NCBI RefSeq assembly: GCF_900141815.1
Contig: NZ_FQYR01000005.1
Span: 310,001-374,000, forward strand
DNA length: 64,000 nucleotides
DNA from: Rubritalea squalenifaciens DSM 18772
GTDB taxonomy: Bacteria; Verrucomicrobiota; Verrucomicrobiia; Verrucomicrobiales; Akkermansiaceae
Reading direction: 5' to 3'
A model generated the notes under the pieces. The model was not told where the DNA came from. It made no database searches and saw nothing but the letters and a program-made list of their open reading frames with translations. Each line of letters opens with the position of its first letter. Within the stretch, counting starts at the first letter, position 1. Of this stretch, positions 44,523-52,826 are shown one piece after another. Made by a program: the position numbers and the translations under genes.

Positions 44523-45299
44523 ATGACAGTTAAGACATTCTTCATCGGCCTCTTTGCTAGCTTTGGTATTCCATGGCTGGTTCTGGTTGCCATCCCATTC
44601 TCTAAAATGCGCTCCATCGAGCCTGTTGAGTATGATGAAATGGCGGACGGCAAGACCGGCTTCTACCAACACAAGACCAGTGGTCGTGCACAAAACGGAT
44701 CCATCATCTACGGACAAGAAGGTTGTGCTACATGCCACAGTCAGGTAGCTCGTCCAACTTATGCTGGTAACGACGTTCATCAGAATGACCTCGCTGGTAT
44801 CGCCAAAGATCCTGAGCGTGGTAACACACGCCGCGAGAGCAACCTCTGGGACTACTCCAATGAGCAGTACGCGTGGATCGGTGAGACTCGCATTGGTCCA
44901 GACCTTAGCAACTTCGGTCGCCGTGTGGAAATGCTCGCCCATGAGCATAACAAGGCTGCTGCAGAAGCTCTGGATGTCGAAGTGAATGCACTTCCTCAAT
45001 CCAAGCGTTTCGATGCTCAGAAGTACGTTCTGACACGTCTGTTCAATCCTAGACTTGTACCACATCGTGACTGGTCCAACTGTCCGTCTAACCGCCAATT
45101 CTTCACTGAGAAGAAAGTCTACGGCCAAGGTTCAGCAAATGCGATTCCTGTAGAAGGTGAAGAAGAGGGAGTTGAGATTATCGCTGATGATGAAGCGATT
45201 GCTCTCGCTGACTACCTCCTTAGCCTCAAGCGTGACGGCGAGGTGCCATACAGCATCAACTACCGCCGCGATAAAGTTAAAGCCTCTGAGAAGAAGTAA
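44523..45299 (+). CDS. CcoO-like membrane-anchored monohaem cytochrome c
   Basis: The 258-residue protein matches CcoO, the monohaem subunit of cbb3 oxidases: N-terminal membrane anchor (FFIGLFASFGIPWLVLVAI), haem site GCATCHSQ, then TRIGPDLSNFG. Where CcoO has the MPxYPW element that supplies the axial Met, this protein reads SNCPSNRQF, so Met is replaced by Cys or the ligand lies elsewhere (only one other Met, in VEMLAH, follows the haem site). Haem attachment is retained, so electron transfer is possible at an altered potential. It is paired with the CcoN-like gene, as ccoNO normally are. Confidence 0.85.
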   Translation: MTVKTFFIGLFASFGIPWLVLVAIPFSKMRSIEPVEYDEMADGKTGFYQHKTSGRAQNGSIIYGQEGCATCHSQVARPTYAGNDVHQNDLAGIAKDPERGNTRRESNLWDYSNEQYAWIGETRIGPDLSNFGRRVEMLAHEHNKAAAEALDVEVNALPQSKRFDAQKYVLTRLFNPRLVPHRDWSNCPSNRQFFTEKKVYGQGSANAIPVEGEEEGVEIIADDEAIALADYLLSLKRDGEVPYSINYRRDKVKASEKK

Positions 45300-45362
45300 T
45301 TTTCCTGGGTCTCTGTGCCAAAGGTATAGAGGCCCGATCACACCCAACTGATAAGAATTCCA

Positions 45363-46142
45363 ATGTCATCCGAACCATCACCAGTAGATCCTAAGAAGCC
45401 GGATCTTGAGGAAAGCACCAACGTACGCGAAGCACACGCTGACGTTCTCCGTACTGCTACTGCGGCAGCACGTGAGCAACACTTGCGTGAGAACGGCTTG
45501 GAGCCAGTTTCCGTTTGGATTATGATCGCCGGTTTCATCGTAGCACTCGTTGGCGGAAGCGTTTTGCTCTCCAGTGGCGAATTTTTCTCCTACGACTCAC
45601 TCGTGAGAGAGGGCTATGTGCAATCAATCAATGAAGGGGGAGATCCAGAAGATCCAACTGCTCCAGTCATCGATGCCTACATGAAGAAGGGTGGATCTAT
45701 CTACGCAACTCGCTGTGCATCCTGCCACACACCAGGTGGTACTGGTGACGGGGCTAACTTCCCACCACTTGCAGGTTCTGAGTGGGTCAATACTTCCGGC
45801 GCTGTTCCATCACTTGTTATTCTGCACGGTCTTGCTGGCCAAATTGAAGTTGCAGGGAAGACATACAACGGCAACATGCCTCCAATGGGGGACGGCCTCA
45901 CAGACTTCGAACTCGCGGCTCTCCTTTACTTCATCCAGAACAGCTGGGGTAACGAAGTTGGCAAGATCTACGGCCCTGAGCAGATCGCTGAAATTCGCAA
46001 GATCGCTGACAGCGTAACTGGCGGACAGACTACTGCCGAAGAACTTAAGAAGCATCTCGATCAGGAACTCCCAGGTGAATACCTCACCGAGGACAAACAA
46101 ATTAATCTCAAGACTGGAGAAGTCGTTGACGCAGCCCAGTAA
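45363..46142 (+). CDS. Membrane-anchored monohaem cytochrome c (CcoP position)
   Basis: The 259-residue protein has a cytoplasmic N-terminus of about 50 residues, one transmembrane helix (VWIMIAGFIVALVGGSVLL) and a periplasmic class I cytochrome c domain with CASCH and a likely Met ligand in NGNMPPMGDG. A charged helical extension of about 50 residues follows. It occupies the place of CcoP but has a single haem and one helix, whereas classical CcoP is dihaem. It could be the cytochrome that links ACIII to the CuA centre of the aa3 oxidase, whose subunit II lacks a fused haem. Confidence 0.85.
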   Translation: MSSEPSPVDPKKPDLEESTNVREAHADVLRTATAAAREQHLRENGLEPVSVWIMIAGFIVALVGGSVLLSSGEFFSYDSLVREGYVQSINEGGDPEDPTAPVIDAYMKKGGSIYATRCASCHTPGGTGDGANFPPLAGSEWVNTSGAVPSLVILHGLAGQIEVAGKTYNGNMPPMGDGLTDFELAALLYFIQNSWGNEVGKIYGPEQIAEIRKIADSVTGGQTTAEELKKHLDQELPGEYLTEDKQINLKTGEVVDAAQ

Positions 46143-46180
46143 TCCATTTATCCGACCGCAACATTTAACCACGTGATCCT

Positions 46181-48046
46181 ATGAGTGACCATCACGACGA
46201 CCACCACAATCCAAACTTTATCCAGAAGTACATCTTCTCGACCGACCACAAGATGATCGGTATCCAGTACGGTATTACCGCACTCTTGTTCCTTCTGTTC
46301 GGTTTCTTCCTTATGATGGTAATGCGCTGGAGCATTGCCTATCCAAACGAGCCGCTTCCAGAATGGCTTGGTTGGGTATTCACTGACGAGTGGAAGGGCC
46401 GCTGGCTCATCGACGGTAAGGTGACAGGGGAGACCTACAACATGTTCGGTGCAATGCACGGAACCATCATGGTTTTCCTTGGTGTAGTTCCTCTTGGGTT
46501 CGGTGCCTTCGGTAACTACGTGACACCACTTCAGATTGGTGCTCCGGATATGGCCTTCCCGAAACTCAACATGATGTCCTACTGGCTATACCTTATCGGT
46601 GGTCTCATGATGTGCGGATCTTTCTTCCTCGAGTCTGGTACTGCAAAGTCCGGTTGGACTAACTACCCACCACTCTCTGCACTTGCTGACTCTCAGCATC
46701 CGAACCAGTTCTTCACTGGTCAGACCCAGTGGTTGCTCGGTCTGGTCATGCTGATCAGTTCCTCTCTTCTCGGTTCCGTCAACTTCATCACTACCATCAT
46801 CAACCTTCGTGCGAAGGGGATGACCTGGATGCGTATGCCATTCTTCGTATGGGCGATGCTTGTGACTGGTTTCCTTCTTCTGCTTGCCTTCCCTCCACTT
46901 GAGGTAGCTGGCATCATGCAGGTGGTTGACCGTTTCTTCGGTTCCTCCTTCTTCCAGCCAACTGGTCTCTACACTTCTGCACAGGGTGTAGTCGAGCAAG
47001 CTGGTGGTGGTTCACCACTTCTCTTCCAGCACTTGTTCTGGTTCCTTGGTCACCCTGAGGTATACGTTCTCCTTCTTCCAGCGATTGCCTGTGTAGCGGA
47101 AATCATTCCTTGTAACACACGTAAGCCACTCTGGGGCTACAAGTCCATGGTGTACGCTGTGCTGGTACTTGGTTTCCTCTCCTTCATCGTGTGGGCTCAC
47201 CACATGTACCTGACAGGCATGGGACCATCTGTTTCCACCTTCTTCCAGACCACGACGGTTCTGATCTCCGTCCCATCTGTGATTTTGATCACCTCCATGA
47301 TCATTTCCCTATGGGGTGGTTCCATCCGCTTCACCATGCCAATGATCTGGGCCTGTGCCTTCTTGCCGATGTTCGGTATCGGTGGTCTGACCGGTCTTCC
47401 ACTGGCATTCAACCTGGTGGACCTTCACCTTCACGATACCTACTACGTGATCGGTCACTTCCACTACGTGGTTGCTCCAGGTATTCTCTTCGGTCTCTTC
47501 GCAGGTATCTATCACTGGTACCCTAAGATGTTCGGTCGTCACATGAACAACTTCCTTGGCCATCTTCACTTCTGGCCATCACTGATCCTCATCAACTTCG
47601 TGTTCTTCCCGATGTTGATCCAAGGTATGGCTGGTTTCCACCGCCGCTGGTACAATGGTGGTGATGCCTATGTGCAGGACAAAGGTGGTGAGAACGTATA
47701 CGGCCAGACAGTGGCTGAGTACATCGACCTCAACCAAGTCATGTCCGTAGCGGTATTCCTTCTCGCCCTCGCTCAGCTTCCGTTCATCATCAACCTCTTC
47801 ACTGCTTGGTTCTCAGGCAAGAAAGTTACTAGTGATAACCCATGGGATGCGACAACTCTCGAGTGGGCGACACCAACGCCTCCAGGCCACGGTAACTTCA
47901 CTTTCGACATCGCAACTTACCGCGGTCCTTACGAGTACAGCCGTCCAGACCGTGAGGAAGACTTCACACCACAGTGGGAGGCTCCTAAAAAGCCAAGTAC
48001 TGAGCCATCAACTGAAGAACCAGTAGAGGCGAAAGACGCTCACTAA
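46181..48046 (+). CDS. ctaD: aa3-type cytochrome c oxidase subunit I
   Basis: This 621-residue protein is the catalytic subunit of a proton-pumping haem-copper oxidase that reduces oxygen to water. All metal ligands are present: H93 and H428 for low-spin haem a, H426 for haem a3, H291, H340 and H341 for CuB, and Tyr295 in GHPEVY for the His-Tyr crosslink. A K-channel Lys is seen in WGYKSMVY. The protein has at least 12 transmembrane helices. It is therefore the true terminal oxidase of the operon, in contrast to the CcoN-like protein two genes upstream. No Shine-Dalgarno sequence precedes it. Confidence 0.96.
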   Translation: MSDHHDDHHNPNFIQKYIFSTDHKMIGIQYGITALLFLLFGFFLMMVMRWSIAYPNEPLPEWLGWVFTDEWKGRWLIDGKVTGETYNMFGAMHGTIMVFLGVVPLGFGAFGNYVTPLQIGAPDMAFPKLNMMSYWLYLIGGLMMCGSFFLESGTAKSGWTNYPPLSALADSQHPNQFFTGQTQWLLGLVMLISSSLLGSVNFITTIINLRAKGMTWMRMPFFVWAMLVTGFLLLLAFPPLEVAGIMQVVDRFFGSSFFQPTGLYTSAQGVVEQAGGGSPLLFQHLFWFLGHPEVYVLLLPAIACVAEIIPCNTRKPLWGYKSMVYAVLVLGFLSFIVWAHHMYLTGMGPSVSTFFQTTTVLISVPSVILITSMIISLWGGSIRFTMPMIWACAFLPMFGIGGLTGLPLAFNLVDLHLHDTYYVIGHFHYVVAPGILFGLFAGIYHWYPKMFGRHMNNFLGHLHFWPSLILINFVFFPMLIQGMAGFHRRWYNGGDAYVQDKGGENVYGQTVAEYIDLNQVMSVAVFLLALAQLPFIINLFTAWFSGKKVTSDNPWDATTLEWATPTPPGHGNFTFDIATYRGPYEYSRPDREEDFTPQWEAPKKPSTEPSTEEPVEAKDAH

Positions 48047-48098
48047 TCATCCCTTCTAGCGAATTAGATCATTTAAACACTGACCATAGTTCTTTCCC

Positions 48099-49820
48099 AT
48101 GGAAATTCCATACATCGTCAATGCCCGTAAAGATACAGGGTTGAATAACTCCAAGATCGCGATCTGGCTCTTCCTCGCTTCCGAGGTGATGCTCTTCGGT
48201 GGTCTGTTCTCCTCCTATATCTTCCTCCGTATCTTTGCGGATTATCCATGGCCTGAGCGTGCACTTCCGGTGCTTCCAGGTCTCCTGAACACCTTCATCC
48301 TGATTGCGTCTTCCGTTACGGTTGTTTTCGCATGGGCGGCTCTCAAGCTGCGTAAGTGGGGTATGTTCGTGGGTAACATGAGCTTCACTATTATCTGTGC
48401 GGCAGTGTTCATGGTGTTCAAGGCTTACGAGTACAGCGCTAAGTTCCACCACCACGCCATCCAGACTCAGGACTACGGCATCATTGAAGGTCACCTTCAT
48501 GGCGAGAACAACTACGTGGTCAAGTCTCATGAGGAAGACGGCAAGGTCATTCCTTTTGAGGTAAATATTAGCCTTAGTAGCTACTATGACAAATACATCA
48601 CTTCCATCACTGAGCAAGCTGGTGAAGGTGCTCTCAAACTCAACGCTCCGTTCAAGGTTAGCGTAGTTGAAAACGGTCAATACAGTGAGCAGGTTCTCAA
48701 GTTCAAGACACAGGACGGTAATGAAGTTGAAGCTGTAGCTGGGACGACTCTGAGCTTCGATCTCCTCCAGTCCGCCAAGGCTGAATATATCAAGGCTCGT
48801 ACCCATAATCAGGAACTTCGTGCGAAACTTCTTCGTGATGCTTGGGCAAAGCTTCGTGAAGATGAAGCTTTCAAGAAGAGAAAAGCTTGGGAGTCTGAGG
48901 TGAAAGCAGAAGTAGCCCGCATCTTTGAGAAGGAACTCGTTGCTGACGCTAAGGAGCAGAACATGTTCCTTCTTGAAAACGGCAATATGACCTTCTCTGC
49001 TGAAGGTGAAATCAAGCTTGATTCCGGCTGGGGCCGCATGGAAGGCAAGAAAGAGGGTGGCGATACCAAGATCGCTCTTCTCGACAGTACTGTTCTCTCT
49101 GGTAAGGCAGGTGATGCCGGATTCCACATTGGAGTTGATGCCCTCGACTTCCGCCACCTCGTCATGAAGGCCGAGGAAAAAGGTCTCGATGCTGACGCTC
49201 TCATTGAAAAGTCTATCTATCTCAAGAACGACCAACTCAAACAAGCTTGGGAAGCTCACAAAAAGTACCGCGCGTTCTTTGCCGAGTACCTTGCTGAGGA
49301 AAGAGGTCGCGACGAAAACGGCAATGCCAAATACGTGCCTACCGCTGTTGATAATTACCGTGTGACTTGGAAGCAGCTCGTAGCTTACCACAAACTCGAC
49401 TACGACATCAACGAAGACAACTGGCAGATGGCCAAAGGCGGTCCTGGTACTGGTGAGTACGCTAACAAAGAGCGTGTCTACCCGACCATGATCCAGGGCT
49501 TCACTGGCGCGAACCACAAACAAGATGATTTCGTGGCAGCCTTCCCTGAAATGCACATCCACCGTGAAGATGTTCGCTTTGATTCTGTCTTCTCACCGAA
49601 GATGAACAACTACTACGCGATCTACTTCACTATCACAGGTCTTCACGGTCTTCACGTGATCGGTGGTGCCATCGTACTCGGTTACTATCTCTTCTTTGGT
49701 CGCAAGATGTACCTCTCCAATCCAGAGTGGCTTGCTAACCGCGTTGAAGTAGGTGGTCTCTTCTGGCACTTCGTTGACTTGGTCTGGATCTTCGTATTCC
49801 CGATCTTCTACCTGATGTAA
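48099..49820 (+). CDS. ctaE: Cytochrome c oxidase subunit III with large internal insertion
   Basis: Subunit III normally has about 200-260 residues; this one has 573. The N-terminal three helices (SKIAIWLFLASEVMLFGGLFSSYIFL through VFMVFKAYEYSAKF) and the C-terminal part (NNYYAIYFTITGLHGLHVIGG, GGLFWHFVDLVWIFVFPIFY) are canonical. Between about residues 118 and 490 lies a hydrophilic insertion. It contains a long charged helix (LREDEAFKKRKAWESEVKAE, VARIFEKEL), beta-rich segments and further helices (LIEKSIYLKNDQLKQAWEAHKKYRAFF). The frame is uninterrupted and the codon bias matches the operon, so it is not an assembly artefact. The insertion would form a large soluble domain on one face of the oxidase, of unknown role. 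Confidence 0.92.
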   Translation: MEIPYIVNARKDTGLNNSKIAIWLFLASEVMLFGGLFSSYIFLRIFADYPWPERALPVLPGLLNTFILIASSVTVVFAWAALKLRKWGMFVGNMSFTIICAAVFMVFKAYEYSAKFHHHAIQTQDYGIIEGHLHGENNYVVKSHEEDGKVIPFEVNISLSSYYDKYITSITEQAGEGALKLNAPFKVSVVENGQYSEQVLKFKTQDGNEVEAVAGTTLSFDLLQSAKAEYIKARTHNQELRAKLLRDAWAKLREDEAFKKRKAWESEVKAEVARIFEKELVADAKEQNMFLLENGNMTFSAEGEIKLDSGWGRMEGKKEGGDTKIALLDSTVLSGKAGDAGFHIGVDALDFRHLVMKAEEKGLDADALIEKSIYLKNDQLKQAWEAHKKYRAFFAEYLAEERGRDENGNAKYVPTAVDNYRVTWKQLVAYHKLDYDINEDNWQMAKGGPGTGEYANKERVYPTMIQGFTGANHKQDDFVAAFPEMHIHREDVRFDSVFSPKMNNYYAIYFTITGLHGLHVIGGAIVLGYYLFFGRKMYLSNPEWLANRVEVGGLFWHFVDLVWIFVFPIFYLM

Positions 49821-49871
49821 GCGCTGACGATCGATTCTCGAACATTCTCAAATTTAACTGAAACAACTCTT

Positions 49872-50228
49872 ATGGCAGATACACCTGAAGAAATTAAGAA
49901 GCACTTCAAGATCTACAGTATTGTCGGTGGGCTTTTGTTTATCGGTACCGTCATCACCGTACTGGTAGCTTATGTTCCTGCGCTTGACTTTGGAGAGCAC
50001 GGCTTCGACCACATCGATGCGATCATTGGTCTGGCCATTGCCGCGACCAAGGCGTCACTCGTGGCACTGATCTTCATGCACCTCAATCACGAGAAGAAAG
50101 CAGTCTACTGGATCTTCCTAGGATCCTTGTTCTTCGGAGCAGTGCTCATTCTCCTCTTTGCCTTCGGTTTCCTCGATCCAATCACTTTCGACGGTCTCCT
50201 TCCAACCAAGGTTGGTAACGTAAACTAA
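49872..50228 (+). CDS. ctaF: Cytochrome c oxidase subunit IV family protein
   Basis: The 118-residue protein has three transmembrane helices in the pattern of bacterial oxidase subunit IV (IYSIVGGLLFIGTVITVLVAYVP; IIGLAIAATKASLVALIFMHLNHEKKAVYWIF; LFFGAVLILLFAFGF). The conserved FMHL element is visible. It is a small accessory subunit that stabilises the core. Placement directly after subunit III is common in Bacteroidetes- and Verrucomicrobia-type aa3 operons. Confidence 0.88.
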   Translation: MADTPEEIKKHFKIYSIVGGLLFIGTVITVLVAYVPALDFGEHGFDHIDAIIGLAIAATKASLVALIFMHLNHEKKAVYWIFLGSLFFGAVLILLFAFGFLDPITFDGLLPTKVGNVN

Positions 50229-50250
50229 ATCATCGACTGGCCTATCCAGA

Positions 50251-50457
50251 ATGTCACTTCGCGGTTTCCATATCCTGTTCATTAGCCTGGCGACGCTCTT
50301 CTGTGCGTTCTTTGCCTACTGGGCTTTCTTCATGAATGGGGATCAGCGTGAAGTGATGATCGACGTGATCGGCTGGGTTTGTGCCATTGGCGTGATTGCA
50401 TTCCCTGTCTATGGGGTGTATTTCTACAAAAAGGCAAAGAACATCCTAACCAAGTAA
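50251..50457 (+). CDS. Small two-helix membrane protein in oxidase operon
   Basis: The 68-residue protein has two transmembrane helices (GFHILFISLATLFCAFFAYWAFF; VIGWVCAIGVIAFPVYGVYFY) joined by a short acidic loop and ends in a basic tail. It lies 22 bp after the subunit IV gene and 6 bp before the next small gene. Operon placement suggests a small oxidase subunit or assembly peptide. No family is recognised. Confidence 0.7.
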   Translation: MSLRGFHILFISLATLFCAFFAYWAFFMNGDQREVMIDVIGWVCAIGVIAFPVYGVYFYKKAKNILTK

Positions 50458-50463
50458 ATAGCT

Positions 50464-50679
50464 ATGAATCTGACCATTCTTAATCAACTTGCATGTTCTA
50501 CATGTGCGACTGCTTTCGAGCACGCCAGTGGCGACCAAGATGCTGCGGGCTGGGCAATTCTTTTCATGCTGGTGGTCATCGTCCCGATGCTTACCGTCAT
50601 TGGTTTCTTCATTTTCCGCATCGCTCGCCGCGAAAAAGCAGCGTTCGATCCACAGTATCAAGACAACTTCGAATCTTAA
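50464..50679 (+). CDS. Small membrane protein with CxxC motif in oxidase operon
   Basis: The 71-residue protein has an N-terminal NQLACSTCATAFEHASGDQD segment and one transmembrane helix (AGWAILFMLVVIVPMLTVIGFFIF) with a basic cytoplasmic end. The CxxC could be a metal site (copper delivery to the oxidase is a possibility), or the segment could be processed as a signal. It is not followed by His, so it is not a haem c site. It lies 15 bp before the subunit II gene. Function is inferred from position only. Confidence 0.7.
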   Translation: MNLTILNQLACSTCATAFEHASGDQDAAGWAILFMLVVIVPMLTVIGFFIFRIARREKAAFDPQYQDNFES

Positions 50680-50694
50680 TATTCCTCGGATATC

Positions 50695-51564
50695 ATGTTT
50701 ATTAATAACATACTCGCAGCTTCTCCGTTTTCTCCTGCAGAATGGTTCGGCCTTCCAGAGAACTACTCCGCTCACGGTGACCAAGTTGGTCACATGATCG
50801 ACGTAATTACCTGGTTCATGCTCGCGCTCTTCGTAGGTTGGACGATTTTCTTCATCATCTGCTTGTTTAAGTTCTGGCACCGCCGTAATGCCAAGGCATC
50901 CTACCACGGTGTAAAGAACCATGCTTCTACTCACCTCGAGATTGGTGTAGTGATCATCGAGGCAGTTCTTCTTCTCGGTTTCGCTTTCCCACTCTGGGCT
51001 GAGCGTACTGATACCTACGACAAAGTTCTCAAGGACAACCCAGTGCGTGTTCGCGCTATCGGATTCCAGTTCGGTTGGAAGTACCACTATGCTGGTAACG
51101 ACGGTAAGTTCGGTTTCATTGATCGTGCGCTCGTATCTGGTCAAGGTGATGCTTGCATCGACCCTAACGATCCAAACGGTTTTGATGATTTCATCAACGG
51201 TGACCTTAAGCTCCCAGTAAACCGTCCAGCGATCGTTCAGGTAACTTCTACCGACGTGATCCACAACTTCTCCATCATCCCGATGCGCATCCAGCAGGAC
51301 GCGATTCCTGGTAAGGACATTCCAATGTGGTTCACTCCTACCAAGGAGCTCGAGACCTACGTTGTTTGTGGTCAGCTTTGTGGTTCCGGACACGGTGACA
51401 TGAAAGGTACTCTCATTGTTCAGGATGAAAAATCCTTCAATGGCTGGGCTCAGGATATGAGCAAGAAGGCCTACGAAAAGAACAAGGCTGCTTACGATGA
51501 GCGCCAGGCTGCAGCCAAGGCCGCAGAAGCTGCTGGTGACAGCCACGACGATCACGGCCACTAA
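50695..51564 (+). CDS. ctaC: Cytochrome c oxidase subunit II (CuA)
   Basis: Subunit II accepts electrons from cytochrome c at the binuclear CuA centre. The 289-residue protein has two transmembrane helices and a periplasmic cupredoxin domain. The CuA ligands are all visible: H190 in VIHNFSIIP, and C225, C229, H233 and M236 in CGQLCGSGHGDM. The bridging Glu, which binds by its backbone, is Gln here, a tolerated change. No haem c domain is fused, so this is aa3 rather than caa3. The tail is Ala/Lys- and His/Asp-rich (SHDDHGH). It is the last gene of the operon, far from subunit I. Confidence 0.96.
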   Translation: MFINNILAASPFSPAEWFGLPENYSAHGDQVGHMIDVITWFMLALFVGWTIFFIICLFKFWHRRNAKASYHGVKNHASTHLEIGVVIIEAVLLLGFAFPLWAERTDTYDKVLKDNPVRVRAIGFQFGWKYHYAGNDGKFGFIDRALVSGQGDACIDPNDPNGFDDFINGDLKLPVNRPAIVQVTSTDVIHNFSIIPMRIQQDAIPGKDIPMWFTPTKELETYVVCGQLCGSGHGDMKGTLIVQDEKSFNGWAQDMSKKAYEKNKAAYDERQAAAKAAEAAGDSHDDHGH

Positions 51565-51593
51565 TATCCAGATAGGATAAACGATTTCAAATT

Positions 51594-51627
51594 AAAGCCC
51601 GGTGGTTAATCCATCGGGCTTTTTTTG
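51594..51627 (+). terminator. Rho-independent terminator of the respiratory operon
   Basis: A 12-bp stem with one G-U pair (AAAGCCCGGTGG / CCATCGGGCTTT), a TTAAT loop and a T-run follow the subunit II stop codon by about 30 bases. No comparable terminator was seen between actA and this point, supporting a single operon of about 17.6 kb. Confidence 0.92.
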
Positions 51628-51674
51628 TGGCTGCTATCTTGAGCTTGAGAACGCGTTGGTGAGTAGAGAAGAGA

Positions 51675-52775
51675 CTACTTTCGGCGTTTTGCGGAGCTGA
51701 TTAGCTCAACAACCAGACGATGCAGGATCATGCGGTGGTCCAATCCTGTAGTCACCAGGGAGCGGTCTGCATCCAGGCAGGATTCCATGGCCTTCTTCAA
51801 AGCGGCGAGAGGGAAAGCTTTGGCATCACGAGCGGAGAGAAAGAGTGGGTAGACATTCACTCCACCGGCTTTTTTCTGCGGAAGCCAAGCCTTCTCAAGT
51901 TCGGGCAGGTTATTCAGGGCGGACTCGAACGAACGGTAGTTGTGTACGGGAGCATTGACGTTCTCCATCACGGCACGCGCCATAAAAAGGTTGCGCACGG
52001 TAGGAATGATGGAAGCCCGGAGAATACCGATTGCTGACTCGTTACGGGAAAGCTGCTGGTCGATGAGTTCGAGCGCGCGTACGCCGTCACGTTTCTGCAG
52101 AGCACGTCCGATTTCGAAGACGACCCCAGCTCTGGAGAGAGGGACCATGGCTCGGATATCTTCCAGCTCAACCTTGCGGCGATCCTTGCCGAGGTAGAGA
52201 TCGAGCTTCTCGATTTCGACTTTAATCTGGCGGGTGTCCTCGCCGGCGAGCATGACAAAGAGTTCAAGAGCCTCCGGATCAAATTCGAGATTCAGTTCAC
52301 TGGCTCGTTTCGTCACCATATGGGCAACTTGCTCTTCCCAGCCGTCTTGTGAGGTGTCGAGCTTGTTATGCTCGATGATTTTGGCGTTGTCCTTGAGCCA
52401 TTTGTAGAACGCGCGGCGTTTGTCGATTCCTGTGGTAGAAAGGACGAAGTCGATATCATCAGTCAGACCTTGCTTGAGAGTTTCAAGCAGGGCTTCTACA
52501 CCTGCCTTGGCGCGTTCAGCCTCTCCTGTGCGGTCAGAGCCCATGAAAGTGGCACGCTTGAGCCAGACGACTTTCTTGCCTCCGAAGAAAGGAAGGGTCT
52601 GAAGTGCCTGGATGGTAGAGGAGGATATTTCGTAGGCATGCTCCGCATTGTCAGCATTGCCGTCGATAATATCGTTGGCGAAGTCATCACCGTCTTCAGG
52701 TTTGATCTTGTTGAAGTGCTTGAGGGCGGCCTCGGCTACGGCGCCGTCGTCAGTACCAGTGAAAACGTGAAGCAT
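51675..52775 (-). CDS. holA: DNA polymerase III subunit delta
   Basis: HolA is the clamp-loader delta subunit that opens the beta sliding clamp. The 366-residue protein fits the family: LHVFTGTDDGAVAEAALKHF at the start, LPFFGGKKVVWLKRATFM (the clamp-binding loop region), FVLSTTGIDKRRAFYKWLKD, LAGEDTRQIKVEIEKLDLYLG, and a helical C-terminal collar domain with SAIGILRASIIPTVRNLFMARA. It is the last gene of a clpS - DUF2017 - holA minus-strand group. Confidence 0.92.
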   Translation of the reverse strand: MLHVFTGTDDGAVAEAALKHFNKIKPEDGDDFANDIIDGNADNAEHAYEISSSTIQALQTLPFFGGKKVVWLKRATFMGSDRTGEAERAKAGVEALLETLKQGLTDDIDFVLSTTGIDKRRAFYKWLKDNAKIIEHNKLDTSQDGWEEQVAHMVTKRASELNLEFDPEALELFVMLAGEDTRQIKVEIEKLDLYLGKDRRKVELEDIRAMVPLSRAGVVFEIGRALQKRDGVRALELIDQQLSRNESAIGILRASIIPTVRNLFMARAVMENVNAPVHNYRSFESALNNLPELEKAWLPQKKAGGVNVYPLFLSARDAKAFPLAALKKAMESCLDADRSLVTTGLDHRMILHRLVVELISSAKRRK

Positions 52776-52826
52776 GTTGGTGAGATTCTTAAGGCTAAAG
52801 TCTGATGATGCAAGGCTGCTACCTCA

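Noticed and set aside
48450-49560. Frameshift or gene fusion artefact as the cause of the long subunit III
   Set aside because: A single frame runs through both conserved ends, and no start or stop signals suggest two separate genes.
48069-49562. Antisense open frame of 497 codons opposite subunit III, including its insertion
   Set aside because: The plus-strand frame has intact subunit III helices on both sides and an unbroken insert with the operon's codon bias. The antisense translation looks like low-complexity shadow sequence.
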